Source of the DNA: a virus
IMG/VR virus record: IMGVR_UViG_3300006751_000062
Location: 1-33,885 of that record
Strand: one strand, 5' to 3'
DNA length: 33,885 nt
Shown here: positions 6,538 through 13,740 of the stretch, piece after piece
Numbering within the stretch: the first letter of the stretch is position 1
How the letters are laid out: each line of letters opens with the position of its first letter
The notes under the pieces: generated by a model
The model's database searches: none
What the model was told of the DNA's origin: nothing
What the model saw: the letters and a program-made list of their open reading frames with translations, nothing else
Translations under genes and position numbers: made by a program

Positions 6538-8353
6538 CATTGAAACCAACGGACTCCTTGACGCCTTAACAGACTGCTGGTGCGTCGTATGCCGAGACGC
6601 CGACACGGGAGAGGTATCCACCTTTGGGCCTGACCAGATTGAACGGGGAGTGGCACACCTTCTTGCCCAAGAGGAAATCATAGGCCACAACATCATCAAC
6701 TATGATATCCCTGCACTCCAACAGTTGGGATACTTAAAAGGCGTGGCCCTACCAAAGATCACCGACACCTTGGTGATGTCACGCCTCATCTACACCAACC
6801 TCGCTGAAGAGGACAAGATACGTAACCTGAAGGATGACTTCATACCCACTAAACTGACGGGGTCTCATGGATTGAAGGCATGGGGTTACCGTCTCGACTG
6901 CCACAAGGGGAACTACCTTGAAGAGGAGGGCTACGATAAGTTCACAGAGGGGATGCTGGTCTACTGCATCCAAGATACCGAGGTTACCTACCAGTTATTT
7001 CACAAGCTGGACAAGCAGGAGTGGGACACAAGATGTCTCACCTTGGAGCATGAGTTTGCTACGTGCATGAGCCACATGGAACGCTACGGCTTTTGTTTTG
7101 ATATCCGCAAGGCCCGTGATCTGTACGTCGAGTTGTCTTGCCGTAAGCTGGTACTGAATGAGAAGTTGCAGGATTTATTTCCTCCTGACAGCATCACCAT
7201 GAAGTCTCATCTCTGGCGTACACCTGACGGTGATCTGTATGAGACCAAGAAGGCTGCTCTAGGGGCTGGCTTCAAGGCTGCAGAGATAGAGAAGGGGCCA
7301 CTAAAAACAAAGCCTCTGGAGTTTAATCCAGCGAGTAGGGATCACATAGCTGACCGCCTCAAGCGTCTCGGTTGGGTTCCTAAAGACTTCACGGAGCAGG
7401 GGAAAGCCAAGGTAGATGAAGCTGTACTCTCTGCCATCAAACTTTCCAATGACGGTGGAGCCTGCAAAGCATTGTTGGAATACCTCCTTCTAATCAAGCG
7501 CATGGGTATGCTTGCGGAAGGCCAGCAGGCTTGGATGAAGTTGGAGAAAGCTGGGAGGCTACACGGGAGGGTCAACCCTAACGGTGCAGTCACGGGAAGG
7601 TGTACCCACTCGACACCTAACATGGCACAGGTTCCACGGGTAGGTTCACCCTATGGTAAGGACTGCAGGAGTCTGTTCAAGGCTACCGAAGGCTACACCT
7701 TGGTCGGTTGTGATGCCTCTGGCTTGGAGCTACGCTGCTTGGCTCACTACCTACACGCCTATGACGAGGGCGATTACTCTCGAAAGATTCTGGAGAAAGA
7801 CATCCACGTAGAGAACCAGAAGGCGGCTGGATTACCTAACAGAGATGCTGCTAAAACTTTCATCTACGCATTCCTCTACGGAGCAGGGGACGAGAAGATC
7901 GGTGACATCATAGGGAAGGGCAGGGGAGCAGGCAGAACTATTAAGGAAACTTTTTTGAGAAGGCTCCCTGCATTAGCTCAACTTAAGTCTTGCATTGGTG
8001 ACACTTTAGCTTCAAGAGACTACCTCAAGGGGATTGATGGTAGGCTTTTATACATACGTTCAGAGCATAGTGCGCTCAACACTTTGTTACAATCTGCTGG
8101 TGCAGTAGTAATGAAGAGGGCCACCGTTCACCTCTATAATAAACTAACAAACAGGGGGCTTCGACATGGGAAGGATTGGGCGTTCACCGCTCACGTTCAT
8201 GATGAGTTTCAGATGGACGTAAAGCCTGACCTTGTTGACCTAGTAAAGGAGGAGGCGGTAAATGCTATTCAGGAAACAAGCGGGTTGTTGGGGTTCAGAT
8301 GCCCCCTCGACGGTGAAGCAAAGTCTGGCCCCAACTGGGCCGAAACACACTAA
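6518..8353 (+). CDS. DNA polymerase, family A with 3'-5' exonuclease (T7 gp5-like)
   Basis: This 611-residue replicative polymerase has both domains. The proofreading exonuclease shows D7-I-E9, N-Y-D63 and Y-x3-D153. The polymerase shows motif A with D399 (D-A-S-G-L-E-L-R-C-L-A-H, as in T7), motif B with R442, K446 and Y450 (R-D-A-A-K-T-F-I-Y) and motif C H561-D562-E563. Tyr450 corresponds to T7 Tyr526, the residue governing dideoxynucleotide discrimination. It is about 90 residues shorter than T7 gp5 (704). The deficit is close to the size of the T7 thioredoxin-binding insertion, so processivity may not need host thioredoxin; this is inference from length. A strong ribosome-binding site precedes the ATG. 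The start overlaps the primase by 20 bases and the end overlaps the next gene by 92. Confidence 0.97.
   Translation: MSRTIFDIETNGLLDALTDCWCVVCRDADTGEVSTFGPDQIERGVAHLLAQEEIIGHNIINYDIPALQQLGYLKGVALPKITDTLVMSRLIYTNLAEEDKIRNLKDDFIPTKLTGSHGLKAWGYRLDCHKGNYLEEEGYDKFTEGMLVYCIQDTEVTYQLFHKLDKQEWDTRCLTLEHEFATCMSHMERYGFCFDIRKARDLYVELSCRKLVLNEKLQDLFPPDSITMKSHLWRTPDGDLYETKKAALGAGFKAAEIEKGPLKTKPLEFNPASRDHIADRLKRLGWVPKDFTEQGKAKVDEAVLSAIKLSNDGGACKALLEYLLLIKRMGMLAEGQQAWMKLEKAGRLHGRVNPNGAVTGRCTHSTPNMAQVPRVGSPYGKDCRSLFKATEGYTLVGCDASGLELRCLAHYLHAYDEGDYSRKILEKDIHVENQKAAGLPNRDAAKTFIYAFLYGAGDEKIGDIIGKGRGAGRTIKETFLRRLPALAQLKSCIGDTLASRDYLKGIDGRLLYIRSEHSALNTLLQSAGAVVMKRATVHLYNKLTNRGLRHGKDWAFTAHVHDEFQMDVKPDLVDLVKEEAVNAIQETSGLLGFRCPLDGEAKSGPNWAETH
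8246..8252 (+). promoter_or_regulatory. Ribosome-binding site for the PD-(D/E)XK-like gene
   Basis: AAGGAGG lies nine bases before the ATG at 8262, inside the DNA polymerase coding sequence. It is the main reason to accept the early start, which gives a 92-base overlap between the two genes. Confidence 0.65.
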
Positions 8354-8738
8354 AAGATTTGAGGTAACTGGCGTGGCTTGTGAATTTTTAATCAAAGCAA
8401 TCCTAATAGACCGAGGGTTCATTGTGTCTACACCTGACATCAGTACGGGCTACGATTTCCTTACCGATTGGGATGATGGCGTCATCAACAGGGTACAGGT
8501 GCGATCTACTAGTTCAGCCCAAAAGATTAGTGGGAGCAAACGCAAGAGATACAACATACCCACCATTAAAAGATTAGGGAATTATACTATTTTAATAATC
8601 CACATTCAACCGACAAAAACTAGTTACATAATCCCTTGGAGTGCAATCAAGAACCCAACTATTACATTTACCATAGGGCTTCCATCAAAATATGACATCT
8701 ATAAAGAAGCGTGGGAGTTACTTAAGGAGACCCACTAG
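8262..8738 (+). CDS. PD-(D/E)XK-like nuclease, small accessory protein
   Basis: This 158-residue protein looks like a small PD-(D/E)XK-type nuclease. After a non-conserved first 30 residues encoded within the polymerase overlap, a helix carries E41 (V-A-C-E-F-L), then Y64-D65-F, then R-V-Q79-V-R81. The order E, D, Q-x-R mirrors the E, D, (E/Q)-x-K core of small families such as PDDEXK_5, with Arg in place of the usual Lys. Conserved-looking N-I-P and I-I-P-W segments follow. The coding sequence after the overlap is visibly more AT-rich than its neighbours, suggesting later acquisition. A GTG at 8313 is an alternative start, but the 8262 ATG has the better ribosome-binding site. Role unknown; junction processing, host DNA attack or anti-defence are possible. 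Confidence 0.6.
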   Translation: MLFRKQAGCWGSDAPSTVKQSLAPTGPKHTKRFEVTGVACEFLIKAILIDRGFIVSTPDISTGYDFLTDWDDGVINRVQVRSTSSAQKISGSKRKRYNIPTIKRLGNYTILIIHIQPTKTSYIIPWSAIKNPTITFTIGLPSKYDIYKEAWELLKETH

Positions 8739-9024
8739 GATAACCATACTCAACCAAGAGTTTAAAGTGGAGTGGCTCTCCACGGGTGATGTTCACGGGA
8801 GTGTTGACCTAAACGACTGCGTCATACAGATGGTGAAGGGTTACCCCAAGGGGACAATGGCAGACACCTTTCTGCATGAGGTAATCCATGCGGTGAACCA
8901 TGTGATGGGCATCACCGACACAACGAACGAGGAGGAGAGTACCACACGCCTGTCCACGGGTTTGTGTACCGTGTGGAAGCACAACCCCAAGGTCTTTGAG
9001 TGGCTTCACAAACAACTGACATGA
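8692..9024 (+). CDS. Small HExxH metallopeptidase-like protein
   Basis: This 110-residue protein contains L-H62-E-V-I-H66, a zincin HExxH motif, followed by an acidic stretch (N-E-E-E at about 78-81) that could supply a third ligand. A C-terminal T-G-L-C-T-V-W and N-P-K-V-F-E-W-L follow. The layout matches a small metallopeptidase-like family common in phages, often described as SprT- or ImmA/IrrE-like, whose substrate is not known. It overlaps the preceding gene by 47 bases and the exonuclease gene by four. The ATG at 8692 adds about 16 basic residues before the conserved part and has no ribosome-binding site, whereas an AAGGAG at 8724-8729 precedes an in-frame ATA at 8740 where the conserved part begins. 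Confidence 0.6.
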   Translation: MTSIKKRGSYLRRPTRITILNQEFKVEWLSTGDVHGSVDLNDCVIQMVKGYPKGTMADTFLHEVIHAVNHVMGITDTTNEEESTTRLSTGLCTVWKHNPKVFEWLHKQLT

Positions 9025-9770
9025 ACACAATACTATTACTAGATGGAGACATCCTAGCATATAAACACGCTTCAGGAGCCGAGGTAGCAACTGATTGGGG
9101 AGGGGATTTCTGGTCTCTTCACACCGACACTCGCAAAGCCAAGGCCATGATGAACAAGGAGGTCGAACGGATTGCTGCTGCCTTGGGGGCTGATAAGATC
9201 GAGGTTGCTATCTCTGACAAAGGTAACTTCCGACGTCAGATTTGTGACACCTACAAGGCGGGTCGCAAGAAGAGTAGAAAGCCCATAGGTCTGCCTTGTC
9301 TGCGTGAAGAGTTGATGCTGGAGTGGAAGGCTCAAGTGAGAGAAGACCTAGAAGCAGATGACCTTCTGGGAATCTGGGCTACTGACCCAATGTATCATGC
9401 AGGGTCTAAGAAGATCATCGTCTCCATCGACAAGGACATGAAGACCATTCCTTGCTTCTTGTGGAATCAGAACCACCCAGAGTATGGCGTACTGGAGATC
9501 ACCAAACGAGAGGCTGACTATAACCATCTATATCAAACCCTAATAGGAGACAGCACCGACGGGTACTCTGGTTGTCCCACCGTTGGCCCTGCTAAGGCGA
9601 CACGCATCCTCGACGCTTCCCCCACATGGAAGGCCGTGGTTAGAGCCTACGAGGTACAGAATTTATCCGAAGAGACCGCACTCCAACAGGCACGGCTTGC
9701 ACGGATACTACGCATAGAGAACTATAACCCAAAGAAACAGACTATTAAACATTGGATACCATGCAAATAA
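9021..9770 (+). CDS. 5'-3' exonuclease, T7 gp6-like
   Basis: This 249-residue enzyme belongs to the 5' nuclease (FEN/polymerase I N-terminal) family. In T7 it removes RNA primers, degrades host DNA and acts in recombination. Metal-binding acids are visible: D8 and D10 (L-L-D-G-D), E111, D113 and D114 (E-A-D-D), and D137 and D139 (I-D-K-D). An Arg/Lys-rich T-Y-K-A-G-R region and a helix-hairpin-helix-like G-C-P-T-V-G-P-A-K-A-T segment follow. I chose the ATG at 9021, which overlaps the previous stop as ATGA, over an in-frame GTG at 9000. The protein then begins directly with the first strand and the catalytic acids. It is somewhat shorter than T7 gp6 (300). Confidence 0.93.
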   Translation: MNTILLLDGDILAYKHASGAEVATDWGGDFWSLHTDTRKAKAMMNKEVERIAAALGADKIEVAISDKGNFRRQICDTYKAGRKKSRKPIGLPCLREELMLEWKAQVREDLEADDLLGIWATDPMYHAGSKKIIVSIDKDMKTIPCFLWNQNHPEYGVLEITKREADYNHLYQTLIGDSTDGYSGCPTVGPAKATRILDASPTWKAVVRAYEVQNLSEETALQQARLARILRIENYNPKKQTIKHWIPCK

Positions 9771-10318
9771 TCGGACTAGCAGGAAAGAAAAGGTCAGGAA
9801 AAGACACCATCTATAGCATAGCCTCTGACGTATTAGAGGGTCGCATAGGCCGAGTAGGCTTTGCGGACGCTGTAAAACATGAGGTAAGTGAGGCTACAGG
9901 GTTTCGCATGGACTTCATTGAGGAGCATAAGAAAGACTTTCGATCTCTCCTACAGGTGTGGGGAACGGAGTTCAGGAGAAACCTCTGTGGTAATGAGTAC
10001 TGGATTGAGAGGATGGCAGATGTCCTCAAGGCCAGCGAAGGACACTATGACTACATCTTCATCACAGATGTGCGTTTTGATAATGAGTGTGAATTCATTA
10101 AGAACCTAGGAGGTCAGGTAGTACGTGTTGAACGGCGTCTTGAATCCTACAAAAACCTGTCTGAAATAGAGGCATTCGACAGCCACTCATCCGAGAACAG
10201 CTTAAATGACTATTCTCACTACGATTACGTGATTAAAAATGATGGAACCGAGAGAGAACTCAAGGATTCTGTGGCTCTCATGCTAGAAACTTTAAATATA
10301 TCGAAAAATGCCGCTTGA
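9761..10318 (+). CDS. Deoxynucleoside monophosphate kinase
   Basis: This 185-residue P-loop kinase probably phosphorylates dNMPs released from degraded host DNA for phage replication, like T4 gp1. It begins I-I-G-L-A-G-K-K-R-S-G-K-D-T, the P-loop, with K14. An F-A-D-A-V-K segment and the V-W-G-T-E-F-R-R segment match the nucleotide-binding parts of phage dNMP kinases, as does F-I-T-D-V-R-F-D-N-E, a Walker B-like strand. The ATG at 9761 is preferred over an in-frame TTG at 9752 because the P-loop strand starts directly after it. It overlaps the exonuclease gene by 10 bases and the next small gene by 11. It works with the exonuclease and endonuclease I in nucleotide salvage. Confidence 0.88.
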   Translation: MQIIGLAGKKRSGKDTIYSIASDVLEGRIGRVGFADAVKHEVSEATGFRMDFIEEHKKDFRSLLQVWGTEFRRNLCGNEYWIERMADVLKASEGHYDYIFITDVRFDNECEFIKNLGGQVVRVERRLESYKNLSEIEAFDSHSSENSLNDYSHYDYVIKNDGTERELKDSVALMLETLNISKNAA

Positions 10319-10502
10319 CTTGCCTATTAATTATGCTAATGAGAAGTTGCCTCCTGTAACAGGCGAGCTTATACTGTGGCTGAAGGAAGTATTTCCAGAT
10401 CGAATGCCTGACGATGTGGATATGTTAGAGATTAGGTACAAGCAGGGTCAGGTTGCCGTGGTGAAAGCCTTGGCTAGTGTTTACGAGGAGACAAAAAGAT
10501 AA
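10308..10502 (+). CDS. Small hypothetical protein
   Basis: This 64-residue acidic protein is not recognised. It reads P-P-V-T-G-E-L-I-L-W-L-K-E-V-F-P-D, then a predicted helix near the C-terminus (Q-V-A-V-V-K-A-L-A-S-V-Y-E-E). The pattern of a short amphipathic helix after a Pro-rich start resembles small conserved proteins that precede the head genes in related phages. It overlaps the kinase gene by 11 bases and shares one base with the next gene, so the three are probably translated together. Confidence 0.65.
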   Translation: MPLDLPINYANEKLPPVTGELILWLKEVFPDRMPDDVDMLEIRYKQGQVAVVKALASVYEETKR

Positions 10503-10720
10503 TGTGTATAGGAGCAAAACCCAAAACGGTGAAACCCCCAGCCCCTGTGCTGCAGCCCCTTCAGCCCAACAAAGTGGTGGATGTAAAGCGAGGAGCCAAC
10601 AGTAGAGTAGCTTCAAAGGGGAAAACCCGTAGGCGGGGGACGGCCCGTAAGGACATGATCATCAACAGGAATCCTGCGGGGGTTAACAAGGGTTCAGGTG
10701 GTGTAGGGGTTTACAGCTAA
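10502..10720 (+). CDS. Small basic protein upstream of portal (gp7.3-like by position)
   Basis: This 72-residue protein starts with a Pro-rich segment (K-P-P-A-P-V-L-Q-P-L-Q-P) and becomes Lys/Arg- and Gly-rich, ending G-S-G-G-V-G-V. T7 gp7.3, a virion protein encoded just upstream of the portal, has a similar composition and Gly-rich end, so this may be its counterpart; the match is by position and character rather than alignment. GAGGAG lies about ten bases upstream. Its stop overlaps the portal start (TAATG). Confidence 0.6.
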   Translation: MCIGAKPKTVKPPAPVLQPLQPNKVVDVKRGANSRVASKGKTRRRGTARKDMIINRNPAGVNKGSGGVGVYS

Positions 10721-12315
10721 TGCAAGAGGGTTCACTAAAGTCTTACTACCAAGCGTGTGAGTCTAACCGAGACCCTTTCCTACGTAGGGCTAGGGACGGA
10801 GCCTCATATACCATACCGTACCTCGTACCCCCAGAGTCAAACGGTTCGTCAACTGCTTATCCAACACCCTTCCAAGGCGTAGGGGCCAGAGGTGTAAATA
10901 ATCTCTCATCTAAGTTATTACTCGCTTTACTACCTCCTAACTCTCCCTTCTTTCGGCTAATCATAGACAAGTATGAGTTTGAGAAGGCCAGCGAGGGGGA
11001 ATCTGATCCTGCATTACAGACTGAATTAGAGAAGGCTCTGTCTGAAATAGAGAGGGCTGTCCAGAGTGAAGTGGAGACCTCTGCCATACGTGTAGGGGTC
11101 TTTGAAGCCCTGAAACAACTCATTGTAGCAGGCAACGTACTGCTTTATGTCCCTGACAAAGGAGGCCTACGGGTCTTCAACCTAGATAGGTATGTCTGCA
11201 AGCGCGATCCTATGGGTAACGTGCAGTCTATGATTGTCAAGGAGTCGGTTGACCCTGACGTCTTGCCAGTTGCTGTGAGGGAGCGTCTTGAGGAGGCAGG
11301 CAACCCTACCGTGCAGAACATGGGGCATCAGCAAGACAAAGCTGTTGATGTATACACAGGAATTTATAGGGACGGTGATAAATGGGTGGTTCGACAGGAG
11401 GTTGCCGACTTCGACATCCCCGAAGCCAACGGAGAGTATGCCTTGGATAAGAATCCTTGGATGCCTTTGCGTTACACCAGAATTGAGAACGAGGATTATG
11501 GGAGGGGTTTTGTTGAAGAATATCTAGGTGACCTACAGTCCCTTGAAGGCCTCACCCAAGCCATCGTTGAGGGAGCCGCTGCAGCAGCTAAAGTATTATT
11601 TCTAGTTAACCCTAATGGAACCACACGCCCACGCATTATTGCCAATTCTCCTAACGGTGCTATTGTTCAAGGTAACGCCCAAGATGTCACGGTTCTCCAG
11701 ATGGAGAAGTTTGCCGACTTCAGGGTGGCTCAAGAAACTATAGAGCAAATCAAGGAGAGACTAGGCTTCGCCTTCTTAATGAACACCTCCATCCAACGGA
11801 GTGGGGAGCGTGTGACTGCAGAGGAAATCAGATTCATGGCCCAAGAACTGGAAGATGTTCTCGGTGGGGTCTACTCTATCCTCGCACAGGAATTCCAGAT
11901 GCCACTAGTAAACAGGCTGATGGATCGAATGTCTAAGGCGGGGCGTCTTCCTAAGTTACCCAAGAAAATAATCAAACCTACTATTGTGACAGGGCTTGAG
12001 GCATTAGGTAGGGGCCACGACCTTAACAAACTAGACAGTTTTATTTCAGGTGCTTCCCAATTGTTAGGGGATGAATTTGCCACCTATGTAAACATGGGCG
12101 ACTATCTGAAGCGTAGGGCTACCTCGTTGGGGATAGATGTTGAGGGTCTGATCAGAACTGAAGAAGAAATTCAAATGGAACAACAACAGATGGCTCAACA
12201 GCAAATGGCCCAACAGGTTGCCCCTAATATGGCTAATGCTGCAGGGAAGATGGCCCAAGAAGACCCAGAGAAATTACAAGCCGTGGCTGAAGCGGTACAG
12301 GAGCAAGTCCAGTAA
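10720..12315 (+). CDS. Portal protein (head-tail connector), T7 gp8-like
   Basis: This 531-residue protein forms the dodecameric portal through which DNA is packaged and ejected. Its length is almost that of T7 gp8 (536). The N-terminal R-D-P-F-L-x-R-A-R-D-G-A motif is typical of podovirus portals, as are the Y-x-R-G-F-V-E-E-Y-L-G-D-L segment in the middle and the G-E-R-V-T-A-E-E-I segment near residue 365. The C-terminus becomes Gln/Met-rich, with E-Q-Q-Q-M-A-Q-Q-Q-M-A-Q-Q, a low-complexity helical tail probably lining the barrel. It sits between a small virion-type protein gene and the scaffold gene. Confidence 0.95.
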   Translation: MQEGSLKSYYQACESNRDPFLRRARDGASYTIPYLVPPESNGSSTAYPTPFQGVGARGVNNLSSKLLLALLPPNSPFFRLIIDKYEFEKASEGESDPALQTELEKALSEIERAVQSEVETSAIRVGVFEALKQLIVAGNVLLYVPDKGGLRVFNLDRYVCKRDPMGNVQSMIVKESVDPDVLPVAVRERLEEAGNPTVQNMGHQQDKAVDVYTGIYRDGDKWVVRQEVADFDIPEANGEYALDKNPWMPLRYTRIENEDYGRGFVEEYLGDLQSLEGLTQAIVEGAAAAAKVLFLVNPNGTTRPRIIANSPNGAIVQGNAQDVTVLQMEKFADFRVAQETIEQIKERLGFAFLMNTSIQRSGERVTAEEIRFMAQELEDVLGGVYSILAQEFQMPLVNRLMDRMSKAGRLPKLPKKIIKPTIVTGLEALGRGHDLNKLDSFISGASQLLGDEFATYVNMGDYLKRRATSLGIDVEGLIRTEEEIQMEQQQMAQQQMAQQVAPNMANAAGKMAQEDPEKLQAVAEAVQEQVQ

Positions 12316-12332
12316 AAAGAGAAAACTAACTA

Positions 12333-13067
12333 ATGGAAAGAGTAACTATAACAGACCAACAAGCGGAGGCTGAACCAACAGTTGAAGAACCTACTACTGC
12401 GGAAGCAACAGAAGAGACCTCGCCACAGGAAGAAGGCAATGCGACAAACCGACCAGATTGGCTACCTAATAAGTTTGAGTCTGCTCAAGACCTTGCCAAA
12501 GCCTACGGACAACTAGAGAAAAAGTTCAGTAGCAGGCAAGCAGAGGAACAAGGACTACTGACTGCAGATGATTTCCAGCAGTACTCTGATCAATATCAAG
12601 AGAACGGTGGCCTCGATGATAAGACCTATGAGGATTTAGGTAAGAAGGGTCTTTCCAGAGAATTAGTAGACCAATACATCACAGGCCAGCAACTGTTAGC
12701 CAACCAACAAGTGCAGGAACTACAGAATGTAGCAGGCGGTGAAGAGAACTATAAGAACATGATCCAATGGGCTTCAGAGACCCTACAACAGGATGATCTG
12801 GACGCCTTTAATGACGCTGTCCAAGGGTCTCCTGCTGTTGCCAAGTTAGCCATACGTGGCCTGTACGCTCAGTTTAATAAAGAAGTAGGAGCGTCAGCAT
12901 CTTCTCCTAGCCTCATACAGGGAGGGAAAGCTGGGAATCTGGGTGGCTATGGATCAACCTATGAGATGCAGCAGGACATGAAGAACCCTCTCTATAAAGC
13001 AGGGGATCAGAAGTTTCATGAGATGGTAGATCGAAGGCTGGCTGCTACTTCAGGAAGTGTTATATGA
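12333..13067 (+). CDS. Capsid assembly scaffolding protein, T7 gp9-like
   Basis: This 244-residue protein should guide capsid assembly and leave before maturation. Residues 1-45 are a disordered Glu/Thr-rich acidic stretch. Next comes R-P-D-W-L-P-N-K-F followed by A-Q-D-L-A-K-A-Y-G-Q-L-E, a signature of T7-type scaffolds. The middle is Gln-rich and helical (A-N-Q-Q-V-Q-E-L-Q-N). The C-terminal part (about 195-244) is Gly/Met-rich and probably contains the capsid-binding helix, with an N-P-L-Y segment. It is shorter than T7 gp9 (307). It lies 17 bases after the portal, and the next gene overlaps its end by four bases. Confidence 0.9.
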   Translation: MERVTITDQQAEAEPTVEEPTTAEATEETSPQEEGNATNRPDWLPNKFESAQDLAKAYGQLEKKFSSRQAEEQGLLTADDFQQYSDQYQENGGLDDKTYEDLGKKGLSRELVDQYITGQQLLANQQVQELQNVAGGEENYKNMIQWASETLQQDDLDAFNDAVQGSPAVAKLAIRGLYAQFNKEVGASASSPSLIQGGKAGNLGGYGSTYEMQQDMKNPLYKAGDQKFHEMVDRRLAATSGSVI

Positions 13068-13333
13068 CCGCAAAGAAAAAACCTACTACAGAGGAACCCG
13101 CTGCCCCTACAAAGAAGGCGGGTTATAAAAGCACCGAGTTCTACATGAGTCTATTCGCTATGGGAATAGGTGCGGTAGTCTCTTCAGGAGCTATCGAAGA
13201 GAATGAGTTCGCAACTAAAATTGTAGGCCTAATTGTGGCTGCCTTGGTAGCCCTTGGCTATACAGGTTCGCGACTCACCCTTAAGAAACTAGACGCTGAA
13301 AAAAATGGCAGCAGCCCTGATACTAATACTTAA
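13064..13333 (+). CDS. Holin-like membrane protein
   Basis: This 89-residue protein has a Lys-rich N-terminus, then two hydrophobic segments of about 19-20 residues (roughly 27-45 and 51-70) separated by a short acidic turn (E-E-N-E), and a charged C-terminus with K-K-L-D-A-E-K. That is the layout of a two-helix holin, which would form inner-membrane lesions for lysis. The start overlaps the scaffold stop by four bases (ATGA) and is preceded by AGGAAG. In T7 the holin gene (17.5) lies after the tail fibre; here it is between scaffold and capsid. Another small membrane role is possible, so the holin name rests on topology. Confidence 0.6.
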   Translation: MTAKKKPTTEEPAAPTKKAGYKSTEFYMSLFAMGIGAVVSSGAIEENEFATKIVGLIVAALVALGYTGSRLTLKKLDAEKNGSSPDTNT

Positions 13334-13356
13334 GGAGATATTAAATTTACTTTGGA

Positions 13357-13620
13357 ATGAATCCACTACACCCATTAAGGCGTCAGTTGCTCCTAGTGTT
13401 CCTACTTCTGTTAGGGATGCTTGGAACAAGCGGATGCTTAAGTGGAAAGAGGGTGGTATTCATATCAAATAACGATGCTTTGGTTCGTTTAGGGCCAGAT
13501 GTCAAAGGTCATGTGTACCATTGGACAGGTACAGAGTGGGAACTCTCTCAAAACAGAGTCACTCTGCCTGAAGGATGGATGGCAGGGCCACTAGAGTTAC
13601 CTCAAGGAGGAGCCGAATAG
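13357..13620 (+). CDS. Predicted lipoprotein of unknown function
   Basis: This 87-residue protein has a classical lipoprotein signal: basic R8-R9, a Leu-rich core (L11-L22), then G-T-S-G-C27. The residue at -3 is Thr rather than the usual Leu. With Leu at +2 it should be carried to the outer membrane of a Gram-negative cell. The mature part is about 60 residues: V-V-F-I-S-N-N-D at the start, then R-L-G-P-D-V-K-G-H-V-Y-x-W, and L-P-E-G-W near the end. Placed after a holin-like gene it could be an outer-membrane spanin, but no inner-membrane partner gene is seen. Superinfection exclusion is another option. An AAGGAG at 13333-13338 is 18 bases before the ATG, further than usual. Confidence 0.7.
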   Translation: MNPLHPLRRQLLLVFLLLLGMLGTSGCLSGKRVVFISNNDALVRLGPDVKGHVYHWTGTEWELSQNRVTLPEGWMAGPLELPQGGAE

Positions 13621-13740
13621 CCTGTTACGACAGACAACTTGGACGCAACAACAACGGGTATTGTGTTATGTATATAGACTGCGGTGAGTGCCGTAGTTGT
13701 TTAGTTGTTTATTAACGTATAAAAAGAAAGGTTATTAATT
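13621..13740 (+). promoter_or_regulatory. Structured leader upstream of the capsid gene
   Basis: This 120-base gap is the only sizeable one in the head block, and in T7 the strongest late promoter lies in the same place. A hairpin is visible: CTGCGG (13679-13684) pairs with CCGTAG (13691-13696) around TGAGTG, extendable by two pairs. AACAAC (13650-13655) can pair with GTTGTT (13704-13709) to enclose it. A short tandem TAGTTGTT repeat lies at 13694-13710. AAGG before the ATG is the likely ribosome-binding site. No sequence shared with the other gaps stood out as a phage promoter, so the promoter itself is not identified. Confidence 0.4.

Noticed and set aside
6129-6656. 175-residue minus-strand open frame
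   Set aside because: It lies opposite the primase-helicase and polymerase, whose motifs are all intact. Its Ser/Arg/Pro-rich composition is that of a reverse-strand shadow.
9000-9020. Upstream GTG start for the 5'-3' exonuclease
   Set aside because: It adds seven residues before the conserved first strand and lacks a ribosome-binding site; the ATG at 9021 overlaps the previous stop in the usual way.
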